From contig NZ_JAINZZ010000034.1 in NCBI RefSeq assembly GCF_019890725.1, forward strand, positions 1 to 64,000: 64,000 nucleotides of DNA, in the 5' to 3' direction. Of this stretch, positions 42,356-52,000 are shown piece after piece. A program made the position numbers and the translations under genes. Within the stretch, counting starts at the first letter, position 1; the number at the start of each line of letters is the position of its first letter. The stretch comes from Actinacidiphila acidipaludis. Lineage in GTDB: Bacteria; Actinomycetota; Actinomycetes; Streptomycetales; Streptomycetaceae. The notes below the pieces were generated by a model. It searched no databases and was not told the origin of the DNA. It saw only the letters and a program-made list of their open reading frames with translations.

Positions 42356-43050
42356 GCGGGGTTCGCGGCGGCGGCCGCAGGGCTGCCGCGGGGGCACGCC
42401 GGGCCGAGCCCGGTGGCGGCCGGCGGATCGCCCCTGCCGGGGAGGAGCCCGATGCGGGGGCCGCGCCCGGCGCCGGGGCGGTGTCCGCGACCCGGGCCGG
42501 GCCCGAGGTGAGGTCCCTGCCCGGGACCGGGGCGGCGCCCAGGGCCGGGACTTGGCTCGGGCCGGTTGCCGCACTCGGCACCGGGAACGGGAAGGTGCCC
42601 GGGACCGGTCCGGCCCCGGGGACCCGGGCCACGCCTGGGGGCGACCCCGCACCTGGAACCGGGTCTGCGCCGGGGGCCGCATTGCCGTTCGGGACCCGGG
42701 GCGCCCCTGGGACGAGGCCCGCTCCCGGGGCCAGGGCGGGGCTCAGGACGCGGGCAGTGCGCGGAACCACGGCGGCACCCGGGATCGGGGCTTGGCCCAG
42801 GTCGGTTGCCGCAATCGGGACCGGGGCCGCGCCCAGGTCCGGGACTTGGCTCGGGCCGGTTGCCGCACTCGGCACCGGGAACGGGAAGGTGCCCGGGACC
42901 GGTCCGGCCCCGGGGACCCGGGCCACGCCTGGGGGCGACCCCGCACCGCCGACCCGGCCCGGGGACGACGTCCGCGATTCCGGGGCCCGCGGCGAACTGG
43001 CGTACCCGGGGCGGGACCTGGTGGGGGCGGGGCGTGAACAGGGCGGCTGA
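42352..43050 (+). CDS. Repeat-rich Gly/Pro/Ala ORF of doubtful coding status
   Basis: Begins with ATGA overlap on the glycosyltransferase stop and runs 232 codons into the SGNH hydrolase start, so it is positioned as a translated gene. The product is low complexity (Gly, Pro, Ala, Thr, Arg), with repeated WLGPVAALGTGNGKVPGTGP. The DNA holds a 109-bp exact direct repeat and a degraded third copy. No domain is recognisable, and long ORFs in other frames are equally open here, so this may be an expanded noncoding minisatellite. Confidence 0.35.
   Translation: MSGVRGGGRRAAAGARRAEPGGGRRIAPAGEEPDAGAAPGAGAVSATRAGPEVRSLPGTGAAPRAGTWLGPVAALGTGNGKVPGTGPAPGTRATPGGDPAPGTGSAPGAALPFGTRGAPGTRPAPGARAGLRTRAVRGTTAAPGIGAWPRSVAAIGTGAAPRSGTWLGPVAALGTGNGKVPGTGPAPGTRATPGGDPAPPTRPGDDVRDSGARGELAYPGRDLVGAGREQGG
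42545..42947. repeat. 109-bp perfect direct repeat
   Basis: Copies at 42545-42653 and 42839-42947 are identical over 109 bp, 294 bp apart, a multiple of three so the frame is kept. A third, degenerate copy lies at about 42781-42830. The unit begins CCGGGACTTGGCTCGGGCC. Confidence 0.95.
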
Positions 43051-43996
43051 CGGGCTGCGGTTCGCGGTGCTGGGCGACTCCCTCAGCGAGGGGCTCGGCG
43101 ACCCGCTGCCGGGCGGCGGCTGGCGGGGCTGGGCCGGCATCCTCGCCGAGGCCCTCGGCGACGACGTGGTGCTGCTGAACTCCGCCCGCAGCGGGGCGCG
43201 TTCGGCGGACGTCGCCGGCCCCCAGCTCGCCGCCGCGCTGCGGCACCGCCCGCACCTGGCGTCGGTGGTGGTCGGCGGCAACGACACCCTGCGCGGCGGG
43301 TTCGCCATCGGTCGCGTCGCGGCCGAACTGCACGCCACCGTCGGCGCGTTGCGGGCCGCGGGTGCCGAGGTGCTGACCGCCTGCCTGCCCGACCCCGGCA
43401 CCGTGCTCGGCCTGCCGTGGCCGCTGGCACGGCCGTTGGGCCGCCGGATGCGCGCCCTCAACGACACCGTGCACGCCCTCTCCGACCATCACGGTACGCT
43501 CCATGTGCACGTCGCCGAACGCCCCTGGTCCACCAGCCCCGGCAGCCTCAGCGCCGACCGGCTGCACCCCAGTGAGGCCGGACACCGGCTGCTGGCACGG
43601 GACTTCCACGCCGTGCTCGCCGCCGCCGGGCTGGCCCACGGCCCGGGCCCCGCCCTCGCGACGGACGGTCCGGCGCCCGGGCGGGCCTCGTCGGTGTGGT
43701 GGATGGCGACCCGCGGCACCCGCTGGGTCGCGGAGCGCTGCACCGACCTGCTGCCGGACCTGCTGCGCCTGGCCGCCGCGGAGTACCGCTGCCAGGCGCG
43801 GGGCGGCGGCGCCGAGCTCGACGCCGCGTCCGACCGGGCCACCGCCCGCGCCCTGGCGTCCCTGGGCCTGGCCCCGGCCGTGCCGGACTACCCCAGGACC
43901 GGCGCCCGCACCGGCACGAAACGGATCCGGGTGCCGGGCGGCGACTGGGCCGCCGCGGGCAGCGAGGTCTCCGGCACGACACCGATCACCGGGTAG
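43034..43996 (+). CDS. SGNH/GDSL family esterase
   Basis: A 320-residue SGNH hydrolase. Block I VLGDSLSEGL gives the nucleophilic Ser, block II includes NSARSGARSADV (Gly), block III VVVGGNDTLRGG (Asn in GND) and block V DRLHPSEAGHRLLA (Asp and His). GTG 43034 is the start. No signal peptide. The last ~35 residues overlap the convergent pxpC by 109 bp; typical members end earlier, so the natural stop may have been lost. It closes the GT4-GT4 unit and may deacylate the glycan or glycolipid made there. Confidence 0.85.
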   Translation: MNRAADGLRFAVLGDSLSEGLGDPLPGGGWRGWAGILAEALGDDVVLLNSARSGARSADVAGPQLAAALRHRPHLASVVVGGNDTLRGGFAIGRVAAELHATVGALRAAGAEVLTACLPDPGTVLGLPWPLARPLGRRMRALNDTVHALSDHHGTLHVHVAERPWSTSPGSLSADRLHPSEAGHRLLARDFHAVLAAAGLAHGPGPALATDGPAPGRASSVWWMATRGTRWVAERCTDLLPDLLRLAAAEYRCQARGGGAELDAASDRATARALASLGLAPAVPDYPRTGARTGTKRIRVPGGDWAAAGSEVSGTTPITG

Positions 43997-44775
43997 CCGC
44001 CGGTCGTCGGGTGGTCGGCGAGGAAGACCACCGGACGGCCGTCCGGCGGCACCTGGATCGCACCCAGCACCATGCCCTCGCTGGGCAGTTCGTCCGTGCG
44101 GGCCCGGGTGAGCGCGGGCCCCAGGGTGCGCAGGCCGATGCGGTTGGAGGCGGGGGAGACGCGCCAGTCCCCGGTGGCCAGCGTGTGCGGGGCGTCCGGC
44201 GTGAACCAGTCGTCGCGCGGCCCCGGCACCACCGGCAGCACCAGTTCGCCGCCGGGCGCCGGGTACGGCTGGGGATCGGCCGCACGGCTGCCGTTCTGCG
44301 CCGGCCCGACCGGCAGCGCGTCTCCGTCGGCCAGCGGCCGCGGGCCGAGCCCGGACAGCAGGTCGGTGGACCGGCTGCCGAGGACGGGGTCCACCGCGAC
44401 GCCGCCGGCCACGGCCACGTACGAGCGCAGGCCGAGCGTCGCCGCCCCCACGTCCAGCAGCGCGCCCGCGGGCACCCGTACCGGGGCGCCCCAGGCGGCG
44501 GGCCGCCCGTCGACCCGCACCGGGCAGGGCGCCCCGGTCACCGCGACGACCACCGGCCGCCCGGCCCGCAGGGCGCAGCCGCCCACCGTGGTCTCCAGTG
44601 CCGCCGCCCCCGCCGCGTTGCCCACCAGGCGGTTCGCCAGCAGGAACGCGGGCGGGTCCAGCGCGCCCGAGCGCGGCACACCGAGATGGGCGTGCCCGGG
44701 ACGGCCCAGGTCCTGGACGGTCGTCAGCGGGCCGGCGCGCACCACCCGCAGCTCCGCGGGCCGGGCGGCGCTCAC
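43888..44775 (-). CDS. pxpC: 5-oxoprolinase subunit PxpC (KipA family)
   Basis: Biotin-dependent carboxyltransferase-like subunit, 295 residues: VRAGPLTTVQDLGRPGHAHLGVPRSGALDPPAFLLANRLVGN is the diagnostic N-terminal motif; RSYVAVAGGVAVDPVLGSRSTDLL and DHPTTGGYPVIGVV follow. With PxpA and PxpB it hydrolyses 5-oxoproline to glutamate using ATP. Start GTG overlaps the pxpB stop by 4 bp. Its C-terminal end is antisense to the SGNH hydrolase tail. Confidence 0.93.
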   Translation of the reverse strand: MSAARPAELRVVRAGPLTTVQDLGRPGHAHLGVPRSGALDPPAFLLANRLVGNAAGAAALETTVGGCALRAGRPVVVAVTGAPCPVRVDGRPAAWGAPVRVPAGALLDVGAATLGLRSYVAVAGGVAVDPVLGSRSTDLLSGLGPRPLADGDALPVGPAQNGSRAADPQPYPAPGGELVLPVVPGPRDDWFTPDAPHTLATGDWRVSPASNRIGLRTLGPALTRARTDELPSEGMVLGAIQVPPDGRPVVFLADHPTTGGYPVIGVVPETSLPAAAQSPPGTRIRFVPVRAPVLG

Positions 44776-45398
44776 CGGACCGCCACGAAGCGCACCGCCG
44801 TGCCCGGGGCCAGCAGGGCCGCCGGGTCCCGTCCGGCGTCCCACAGCGGTGCGTCCGTGGTGCCCAGGATCTGCCAGCCGCCCGGGGAGGCGCGCGGGTA
44901 CACCCCGGCGTAGGGGCCGGCCAGTCCGACCGAACCCGCCGGGACGCCGGTGCGCGGCGTCGCCCGGCGCGGTACCCGCAGCTCCGGCGGCAGCCCGGTC
45001 AAGTACCCGAACCCCGGGGCGAATCCGCAGAAAGCCACCTGCATCGGGGTGGTCGTCACGATCCGGACGACCTCACTGTCGGTGGTCCGCCACAGGGCCG
45101 CCACGTCCGCCAGGTCCGGTCCGTCGAAGCGCACCGGGAGCTCCACCGCCGCACCCGGCCGCCCGGGCACCGCCGGCACCTCCCACCGGTCGACAGCCGC
45201 CGCGAAGGACCGCGGGTCGGCCACGCCCGAGACCAGCACCGTGCGGGCGGCGGGCACGATCTCGGTGACGCCGGGCAGCTCTCCCGCCGCCCGCCGCCGT
45301 ACCAGCTCGGCGTGCAGGGCCACCGCCTGATCGGCGTCCGCCACCTCGACCAGGACCGACGACAGCCCGGCCGGCAGCACCCGTATCGCGGGGCTCAT
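44772..45398 (-). CDS. pxpB: 5-oxoprolinase subunit PxpB (KipI family)
   Basis: A 208-residue allophanate-hydrolase subunit-1-like protein. Family segments: ELPVRFDGPDLADVA, TPMQVAFCGFAPGFGYLTGLP, VPRRATPRTGVPAGSVGLAG and GVYPRASPGGWQILGTT. Forms the PxpBC complex. ATG overlaps the pxpA stop by 4 bp. Confidence 0.93.
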   Translation of the reverse strand: MSPAIRVLPAGLSSVLVEVADADQAVALHAELVRRRAAGELPGVTEIVPAARTVLVSGVADPRSFAAAVDRWEVPAVPGRPGAAVELPVRFDGPDLADVAALWRTTDSEVVRIVTTTPMQVAFCGFAPGFGYLTGLPPELRVPRRATPRTGVPAGSVGLAGPYAGVYPRASPGGWQILGTTDAPLWDAGRDPAALLAPGTAVRFVAVR

Positions 45399-46156
45399 CC
45401 GAAGGCCTCCACCCGCACCCCGGCCTCGTCCAGCGCCCGCCGCACACCCGCCGCCAGCAGGGCGGCGCCCGGGGTGTCGCCGTGGACGCACAGCGAACGG
45501 GCCCGCACCTCCACCGGCTCGCCGGTCAGCGCCGTCACCCGGCCGTCCCGCGCCATCGCCACGGCCCGCGCCACGACCGCGCCCTCGTCCTCGACCACCG
45601 CGCCCGGCCGCGAGCGCGGCACGAGCGTCCCCGCGGCGGTATAGGCGCGGTCCGCGAACGCCTCGGCCACCCGCGGCAGTCCGGCCTCCGCCGCGGCGGC
45701 CAGCAGCCGCGACCCGGGCAGGCCCAGCACGGGCAGCCCGCCGGCCAGCCGGACGCCCGCCACCACCGCCGCGGCCTGCGCCTCGTCGTGCACCACCCGG
45801 TTGTAGAGGGCGCCGTGCGGTTTCACGTACGCCACCCGCGAGCCGGCCGCGCCGGCGAAGACCTCCAACGCGCCGATCTGGTAGGCGACCTCGGCCGCCA
45901 GCTCGTCCGGCGGGACGTCCATCGAGCGCCGCCCGAAACCGGCGAGGTCCCGGTACGAGACCTGCGCGCCGATCCGCACGCCGCGCGCGGCCGCCAGCTC
46001 GCACACCCGGCGCATCGTCGCCGGGTCGCCCGCGTGGAACCCGCACGCCACGTTGGCGCTGGTGACCACCGTCAGCAGCGCCTCGTCGTCCGTCAAGCGC
46101 CAGCGCCCGAAGCCCTCGCCGAGATCGGCGTTGAGATCGATGACCGTGTCCGCCAT
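45395..46156 (-). CDS. pxpA: 5-oxoprolinase subunit PxpA (LamB/YcsF family)
   Basis: A 253-residue LamB/YcsF barrel. Motifs: VIDLNADLGEGFGRW, SANVACGFHAGDP, KPHGALYNRVVHDE and SLCVHGDTPGA, the conserved Asp/His residues of the family. First gene of pxpABC, which detoxifies 5-oxoproline arising from glutamate/glutamine cyclisation or peptide turnover. Divergent from the SMC-type operon. Confidence 0.94.
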   Translation of the reverse strand: MADTVIDLNADLGEGFGRWRLTDDEALLTVVTSANVACGFHAGDPATMRRVCELAAARGVRIGAQVSYRDLAGFGRRSMDVPPDELAAEVAYQIGALEVFAGAAGSRVAYVKPHGALYNRVVHDEAQAAAVVAGVRLAGGLPVLGLPGSRLLAAAAEAGLPRVAEAFADRAYTAAGTLVPRSRPGAVVEDEGAVVARAVAMARDGRVTALTGEPVEVRARSLCVHGDTPGAALLAAGVRRALDEAGVRVEAFG

Positions 46157-46399
46157 GATGATCCGCCCGGTGTCGTCGCTGGAAATCGCCGGAAAGCCGT
46201 GGTGCCGGAGCCCGGCGCGGCCCGCGGTCCCCGGCGATCCGCCGGATCGCCGGACCAGGGGCCGCGTGGCGCCGTCGCCCGATGATGGCACCCGCGCGCC
46301 GCGCGCCGCAGCGGCGGTCGCAATGCGGGTCCCTGACCCGCCCCGTGGGGATCCGTGCCGTTTCGTGTGATGTCGGTGCGACCGCCTAGGGTGTGGGAC

Positions 46400-47899
46400 G
46401 TGACCACGACCGTCCCGTACACGCCGCACCCGCTGCCGGGTGCCGCGCGCCCCGCGCCGGGGCCGGCGGCCGACGAGGGCCTGGCCCGCAGGCTGAAGGC
46501 CCTGGCCTGCACCGCGCCGCTGCACGACCTCGACGCGCGCAAGGCCAACCTGGCCGGCGAGTACTCGGTGTACGCGATGGCCGAGATCGCGCTCGCGGCC
46601 ATCGACCTGGTCACCCTCAACATGGACTTCGACACCGGAGCCGACCACGACCAGATAGTGGCCAGGCTGCTGCCGCGGGTCGCCGCCCAGGCCCCCGCCC
46701 GGGCGCACACCGAGCACGAGCGGGTGGCCCGCTGGGTGCTGGAGAACCTGATCAACGTCGGCAGCGCCGACCGCGGATTCCGCATGGTCTACGGCACGTT
46801 CGGCGCGGACGGCGCCTACGTCCGCCGTGACTACGACTTCAAGCTGATCGAGGAGGTGCCCGGCCCCGGCGGCAGCGTCTACCTGCGGACGACCGACGAG
46901 GCGGTCAACGTCCTGGTCGGCGCGCTGGACACCGACGTCACCAGCGCCCAGATCGCCGCCGAGGTCAAGCTGGAGGTGCTGATCAGCCGCGGCCGGCTGG
47001 CGGACGCCCAACTCGCCGCCGAACAGGCGCGGTACCGCACCGTGCAGTACGCCGAGACGCTGCGCCGCACCCTGGAGGCCACCCGGCGCAACGTGCGCGC
47101 GGTCGACTGGCTGCGCCAGGTTCCGGACATGATCGCCGAGGCCCTCGACCACGTCGCCGACCGCTACCGCCACGAGAACGCGATCCTGACCAACATCCGC
47201 AAGGCGCGCGACGAGGCCGAGGACCCCGAGCACAAGCGGCGGGCCGCCGAACTCGTCGACATCGTCAAGGACTGCATCCGCCGCCACACCCAGCTCCAGT
47301 CCCGCCTCCTGGAGGCCGGGCCGCTGTTCCGGGCCGAGCAGGACCGGCAGGCGTTCGCCGCGCCCCCGGCCCGCGCCGGACTCGATCTGTACGGGCAGCT
47401 CGTCGCCCCCCTGCTGCCGCTGCCGGTCGAGCGGGCCTCACGCGTCACCGACGCGTTCTTCGCGCGCGGCACCGGACTGCGCACCCCGGCCGCGGTCCGC
47501 GTCGGCGACCTCGTCGAGCTGCTGCTGACGCCGCCCGTCGAGCGCGAGCACCTCGGCGCCGAGATGCCCGAACCCGACCTGGTGGCCACGCCCGACGACT
47601 CCCGCTTCTCCGACGAGCAGCTGGAGTCCGCGCTGGAGCTGCTGGACCTGCCGGCCGACGCGCCGCGCCGGCTGTCCGGCCTGCTGGCCGAGGCCCGGCG
47701 CCGCGACCCCGACCTGCCCTACCTCGTCGCGCTGCTCGCCATCCACGCCGCGTCCCCGCCGGTCGGCACCGCGCACCGCCAGGGCGAACCCCAGCTGCTG
47801 TTCGCCGTCGACGACGGCACGCCGCTGGACGACCCGGACTTCGGCGGCGCCGACCTCATCGTCGGCACCGCGCGGCTGACCGCCGCGGTCGCCTCATGA
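46400..47899 (+). CDS. MukF/JetA-like kleisin-type subunit of an SMC operon
   Basis: The 499-residue product is predicted largely helical with winged-helix-like ends. N-terminal region about 1-190 (LINVGSADRGFRMVYGTFG...YVRRDYDFKLIEE, TDEAVNVLVGALD); a middle helical bundle (about 200-310: AEVKLEVLISRGRLADAQLAAEQARYRTVQYAETLRRTLEATRR) and a C-terminal wing region. Order and content (kleisin-like, then a small winged protein, then a huge SMC) match mukFEB/jetABC. GTG 46400 has TAGGGT (46387-46392) 7 nt upstream and no Shine-Dalgarno, so leaderless. Assignment is inference from context and architecture. Confidence 0.65.
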   Translation: MTTTVPYTPHPLPGAARPAPGPAADEGLARRLKALACTAPLHDLDARKANLAGEYSVYAMAEIALAAIDLVTLNMDFDTGADHDQIVARLLPRVAAQAPARAHTEHERVARWVLENLINVGSADRGFRMVYGTFGADGAYVRRDYDFKLIEEVPGPGGSVYLRTTDEAVNVLVGALDTDVTSAQIAAEVKLEVLISRGRLADAQLAAEQARYRTVQYAETLRRTLEATRRNVRAVDWLRQVPDMIAEALDHVADRYRHENAILTNIRKARDEAEDPEHKRRAAELVDIVKDCIRRHTQLQSRLLEAGPLFRAEQDRQAFAAPPARAGLDLYGQLVAPLLPLPVERASRVTDAFFARGTGLRTPAAVRVGDLVELLLTPPVEREHLGAEMPEPDLVATPDDSRFSDEQLESALELLDLPADAPRRLSGLLAEARRRDPDLPYLVALLAIHAASPPVGTAHRQGEPQLLFAVDDGTPLDDPDFGGADLIVGTARLTAAVAS

Positions 47900-48050
47900 C
47901 GGCCGCCACGCCGGGGCACCGCGCGGGACCGGGAGCCCGCCCGGTCCCGCGGGCCGCGGAGCGCACCCGGGCGCACGGTCGCGGCGGACAGCGCGCCGCA
48001 GTCAGCAGCAGCCCGCCGCAACCGGCGGGCCGGAACGAGGAGTACAGGAC

Positions 48051-48929
48051 GTGAGTGAGGTGCGAGAGGAGGCGGTCGACGCCCGGGAGCCCGAGGGCAC
48101 GAGATCCGCACCGACCGCGGGCGACGTGGCGGACGCCGCGCGCCTGGTCGGGTTCGGGCTGCAGCCCCGACTGCTGCCCGCGCGCGACGCCGAATACGCG
48201 GAGCTGATCCGGCGCCACCGCGAGGACCCCGGGTTCGCCCGTCTCGCCGACGCGGTCGCCGCCGGGCTCGGGCTGATCGTGCTGGAGGTGTCGCCGCGCG
48301 CGGGCATGGCCGTCGCCGCGGCCGAGGACTCGGTCTTCGCCGTGCGCATGGGCGACTACGCCCGCCGCGCCGCCTCCGACACCGGCGACCGGTTCCTGCA
48401 CGGTCTGGCCCACCTGGCCGCCGCGGCCCTCGCCTTCCCGCGCCCCGAGGACCTCGCCGACGACGGCTACATCGGCCGGATCACCGTCAACGGCGTGGAC
48501 GCCTTCGTCCGGCAGGCCTGCCGCCGCCTGGAGGAGCGCGCCGACGAGGCCGGCGAGAACACCGACCCGGCCAGCGACGCGCCCGGCCTGGAGGCCGCCT
48601 GGCGGGTGTACGTGCGGCGCAGCGCGACCGGCGCCACCAAGGACGCGCGCAGGCTGGCCAGTTCGACCACCGGCATCATCGGCAAGGCGGTCGCCTTCCT
48701 GGTCGAGTCCGGGTTCCTGCAGCGCACCGGTGACGAGCACGGCGGCACCTACCGGACCACCGCCCGGTACCAGTTGCAGGTGCGCGACATGGCGAGCAGC
48801 GCGGCCATGGCCGAACTGCTGGACCTGGGCGTCGTCCCCGTCACCGACGGCACGGCCACCCTGGCCCCGGCCGCCGACGACGACGTGCTGGCCGCGGATG
48901 CCGGACTGCCGTTCCACACGGCGTCCTGA
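48051..48929 (+). CDS. MukE/JetB-like winged-helix subunit
   Basis: A 292-residue protein between the kleisin-like and SMC genes. Segments GFGLQPRLLPARDAEYAELIRRHREDPGFARLADAVAAGLGLIVLEVSPRAG and STTGIIGKAVAFLVESGFLQRTGDEHGGTYRTTARYQLQVRDMA look like two winged-helix modules, as in MukE/MksE/JetB. GTG 48051 has GAGGAG upstream. Inferred role: bridges kleisin and ATPase. No enzymatic motif seen. Confidence 0.65.
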   Translation: MSEVREEAVDAREPEGTRSAPTAGDVADAARLVGFGLQPRLLPARDAEYAELIRRHREDPGFARLADAVAAGLGLIVLEVSPRAGMAVAAAEDSVFAVRMGDYARRAASDTGDRFLHGLAHLAAAALAFPRPEDLADDGYIGRITVNGVDAFVRQACRRLEERADEAGENTDPASDAPGLEAAWRVYVRRSATGATKDARRLASSTTGIIGKAVAFLVESGFLQRTGDEHGGTYRTTARYQLQVRDMASSAAMAELLDLGVVPVTDGTATLAPAADDDVLAADAGLPFHTAS

Positions 48930-49036
48930 CCGTCCCCGTCCCCCGTGACCGTCCTCCCGACCGGGCTCACGGCCGGGCTCCGGGCCATCACCCCCGGGCC
49001 CACCGTCCCGACCGCCCGTCGGGTCATGTCCTCCTG

Positions 49037-49080
49037 ATCGCCCCGACCGACCCCCGACCGACCCCGACCGACCTCTTCCG
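49037..49080. repeat. Short tandem repeat before the SMC gene
   Basis: CCGACC-type units repeated with about 10-11-bp period within the 167-bp spacer upstream of the SMC-like gene. No independent function is visible. Confidence 0.6.
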
Positions 49081-49096
49081 ACCACGAGAGTCCCGC

Positions 49097-52000
49097 ATGT
49101 ACGAGCTTTCCCGAGTCCGCCTGTACTCCATCGGGCCCGCGGGCGCGCGGTACGCCGACACCGTGCTGGACCTGCGGGGCGTCGGCGACGTGGTGCCCCA
49201 GCCCGCGCCCGCGCAGGGCGAGTTCTTCGCCGAGGAACCGGCCGGGCCGCCGCGCCGCCCGGCCCCGGCGGGCGTGCTGTTCCTGGAGAACGGCGGCGGC
49301 AAGTCCGTGCTGCTGAAACTCATCTTCTCCGTCATGCTGCCCGGCCACCGCAACACCCTCGGGGGCGCCAGCTCGGGCGTGCTCAGGAAGTTCCTGCTCG
49401 CGGAGGACTGCGGGCACGTCGCCCTGGAGTGGCAGCACACCCTCACCGGTGAGCTGGTGGTCGTCGGGAAGGTCAGCGAGTGGCGCGGCCGCCAGATCTC
49501 CTCCGACCCGCGGAAGTTCGCCGAGGCCTGGTACTCCTTCCGGCCCGGACCAGGTCTCAGCCTGGACTCCCTCCCCGTCGCCGAGGCCACCGCGGTCCGG
49601 CCGGTTGCCGAGGGGACGTCCGCGGCCCGCGGCCGGCGCCGCACCATGAAGGGGTTCCGGGACGCCGTCACCGAGGCGGCCAAGGCCTACCCGCACCTGG
49701 ACGTGGTGTGGGAGGAGATCCACGACCGCTGGAACGAGCACCTCGGCGACCTCGGCCTCGACCCCGAACTCTTCCGCTACCAGCGGGAGATGAACGCCGA
49801 CGAGGGCGAGGCGGCCGGGCTCTTCGCGGTCAAGAAGGACTCCGACTTCACCGACCTGCTGCTGCGCGCGGTCACCGACACCCGGGACACCGACGGCCTG
49901 GCCGACCTCGTGCACGGCTTCGCGGGCAAGCTCGGCCGCCGCGCCGAACTGACCGCGGAACGCGACTTCACCGCGGGCTCGCTGGACCTGCTGGAACGCA
50001 TCGTCGAGAGCACCGCGGCCCGCGACCGGGCCCGCGCCGTCCACGCGCAGTCCGAGCGCCGCACCCGCGCCCTGGCCCACCGGCTGTCGGCCCGCGCCCG
50101 GCAGGAGCGCGCCCGGGCCGGTGAACTCGCCCAGGACATGGCCCAGGCCGCCCACGCCGTCACCGACGCCGAGCAGGCCCGCGGCGGCAGCGCCGGAATC
50201 GCCGCCGAACTCGCCTACCGGCACGCCTCGCTTGCGCTCGCCGCCGCCGACAAGGGCGCCACGGCGCTGCGCCGCGAACTGAGCGACGCCCGCACCCTGC
50301 ACGCCGCGTGGCAGGCCGCGGAGATCGTGCTGCGCCACCGCGCCGCCGGCGACCGGCTGGCCCGCGTCTCCGAGGCCATCCGGGAGGCCGAGCGGGACGC
50401 CGCTCCGGCGCTCGCCGCCCGCACCCAGGCGGCCACCGCCCTGGTCCGCGCCCTCCACGCGGCGGCCGGCCGCGCCGAGCAGCAGGCGGACGAGGAGGAG
50501 GAGCGGTCGGCCGTTCTCCAGGGGCAGTCCGAGACCGCCCACCGCGACGCGACGGCGGCCGCCACCGAGGCGGAGCGTGCCCGCACCGAGATCGGGCACC
50601 TCGGCCAGCGCCTCGCCGAGGTCGAGCAGGAGACCGCCGAGGCGGTGCGGGCCGGGTGGCTCGACGACTCCGCGCCCGACGCCGACCCGGCGCGGGCGGC
50701 CCTCGCGGCCGCCGACGCCGAGCAGACCGCCGACGCCCTCGCGCGCGGCGCGGCCGAGGCCGCCACCGCCACCGCGGCGCGTGCCCGGGACACCGCGTCG
50801 GCGGAGGCCCGCGCCGAACTCGCCGCCGCCCGGGCCGCCGACGCCCTGGGCACGGCTGAGGCCGCGCACAGCGCCGCGACGGTCGCGGCCGGCGCGCTCG
50901 CGTCGGACCCGCGGCTGTCCGCCCTGCTCGGCCTCCCGGCGACGTTCACCGGCACGGCCGCGGCGGTCCCCGCGGTCCTCGCGATCCCCGCGTCCCGCAG
51001 CGGATCGCCCCGGGCCGGCGCCCGCGTCCCGTCGGACACCGGCGCGGCGGAGGCGAACTCCGGCTGCCACGGCGGTCCGGAGGCACCGGGCCGTTCCGGC
51101 GGGCCGGGCGGAACCACCGAGGCCGGCGCGGACGACGGCGTGCAGCCGGGCGGGGAGACCGCCGCCGGTGGCCGCGAGGGCTCGCCCGCCCGCGAGGCGC
51201 TCGCCGCCGCCCCGGGCGACGGCACGGCGCTGACGCCCGCCGAACTCGACCGGTTCGCCGAGCAGCTCCGGGAGTTGCTGGACGACTCGGTGGGAGCGGC
51301 CGAACGCCACCTGTTCGAGCTGCGCACCGCCGCGGCGGACGACGCCCGCATCCTCGGCGCGCTCGGCGACGGCGGTCTGCTGCCGCCCGGCCCCGACGTC
51401 CTGGCCACCGTCGAGTTCCTCGGTGAGCACGGCATTCCCGCGCTGCCCGGCTGGCGGTACCTCGCCCAGGCCGTTGACCCGGTGGACCACGCCGTCGTGC
51501 TGGCCACCCGGCCCGAACTCGTGGACGGCGTGGTGGTCACCGACCCGGGCAGCTACCGGCGCGCCAAGGAGGTCCTGGAACAGGCCGCGCTGCTGCCGCG
51601 CTCCACGGTCGCCGTCGGCACCGCCGCCGCTCTGCTGGCCCCGCCGCCCGGTGGGGCCGCCGGCCCCGACGTCTTCCTGGTGCCGCCCAACCCGGCGATG
51701 CACGACGAGGTCGCCGCCGACGGCGAACGGCAGGAGCTGCGCGCCCGCGCCACCGCGCGGGAGGAGGAGATCCGCGCACTGGCCGCCCGGCTGGCGAACG
51801 ACCGGACCCTGCTGGCCCGGCTCGCGTCGTGGCGTTCCACCTGCCCGGAGGGCCGGCTGGCGGAACTGGCCGCGGAGGTCGCCGCGGCCCGCGACGCCGC
51901 CGAACGCACCCGCACCGCCCTCGCCGGGATCCGTGCCGAGCGCGCCGAGGCGGAGGCCGCCGCCGCGGCCGCCGCCGCCGAGAACGACACCCGCCGCGGC

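Noticed and set aside
42545..42947. CRISPR-like array
   Set aside because: Two 109-bp copies with 185 bp between them and one decayed copy are a duplicated coding/minisatellite unit. There are no regular short spacers and no cas genes.
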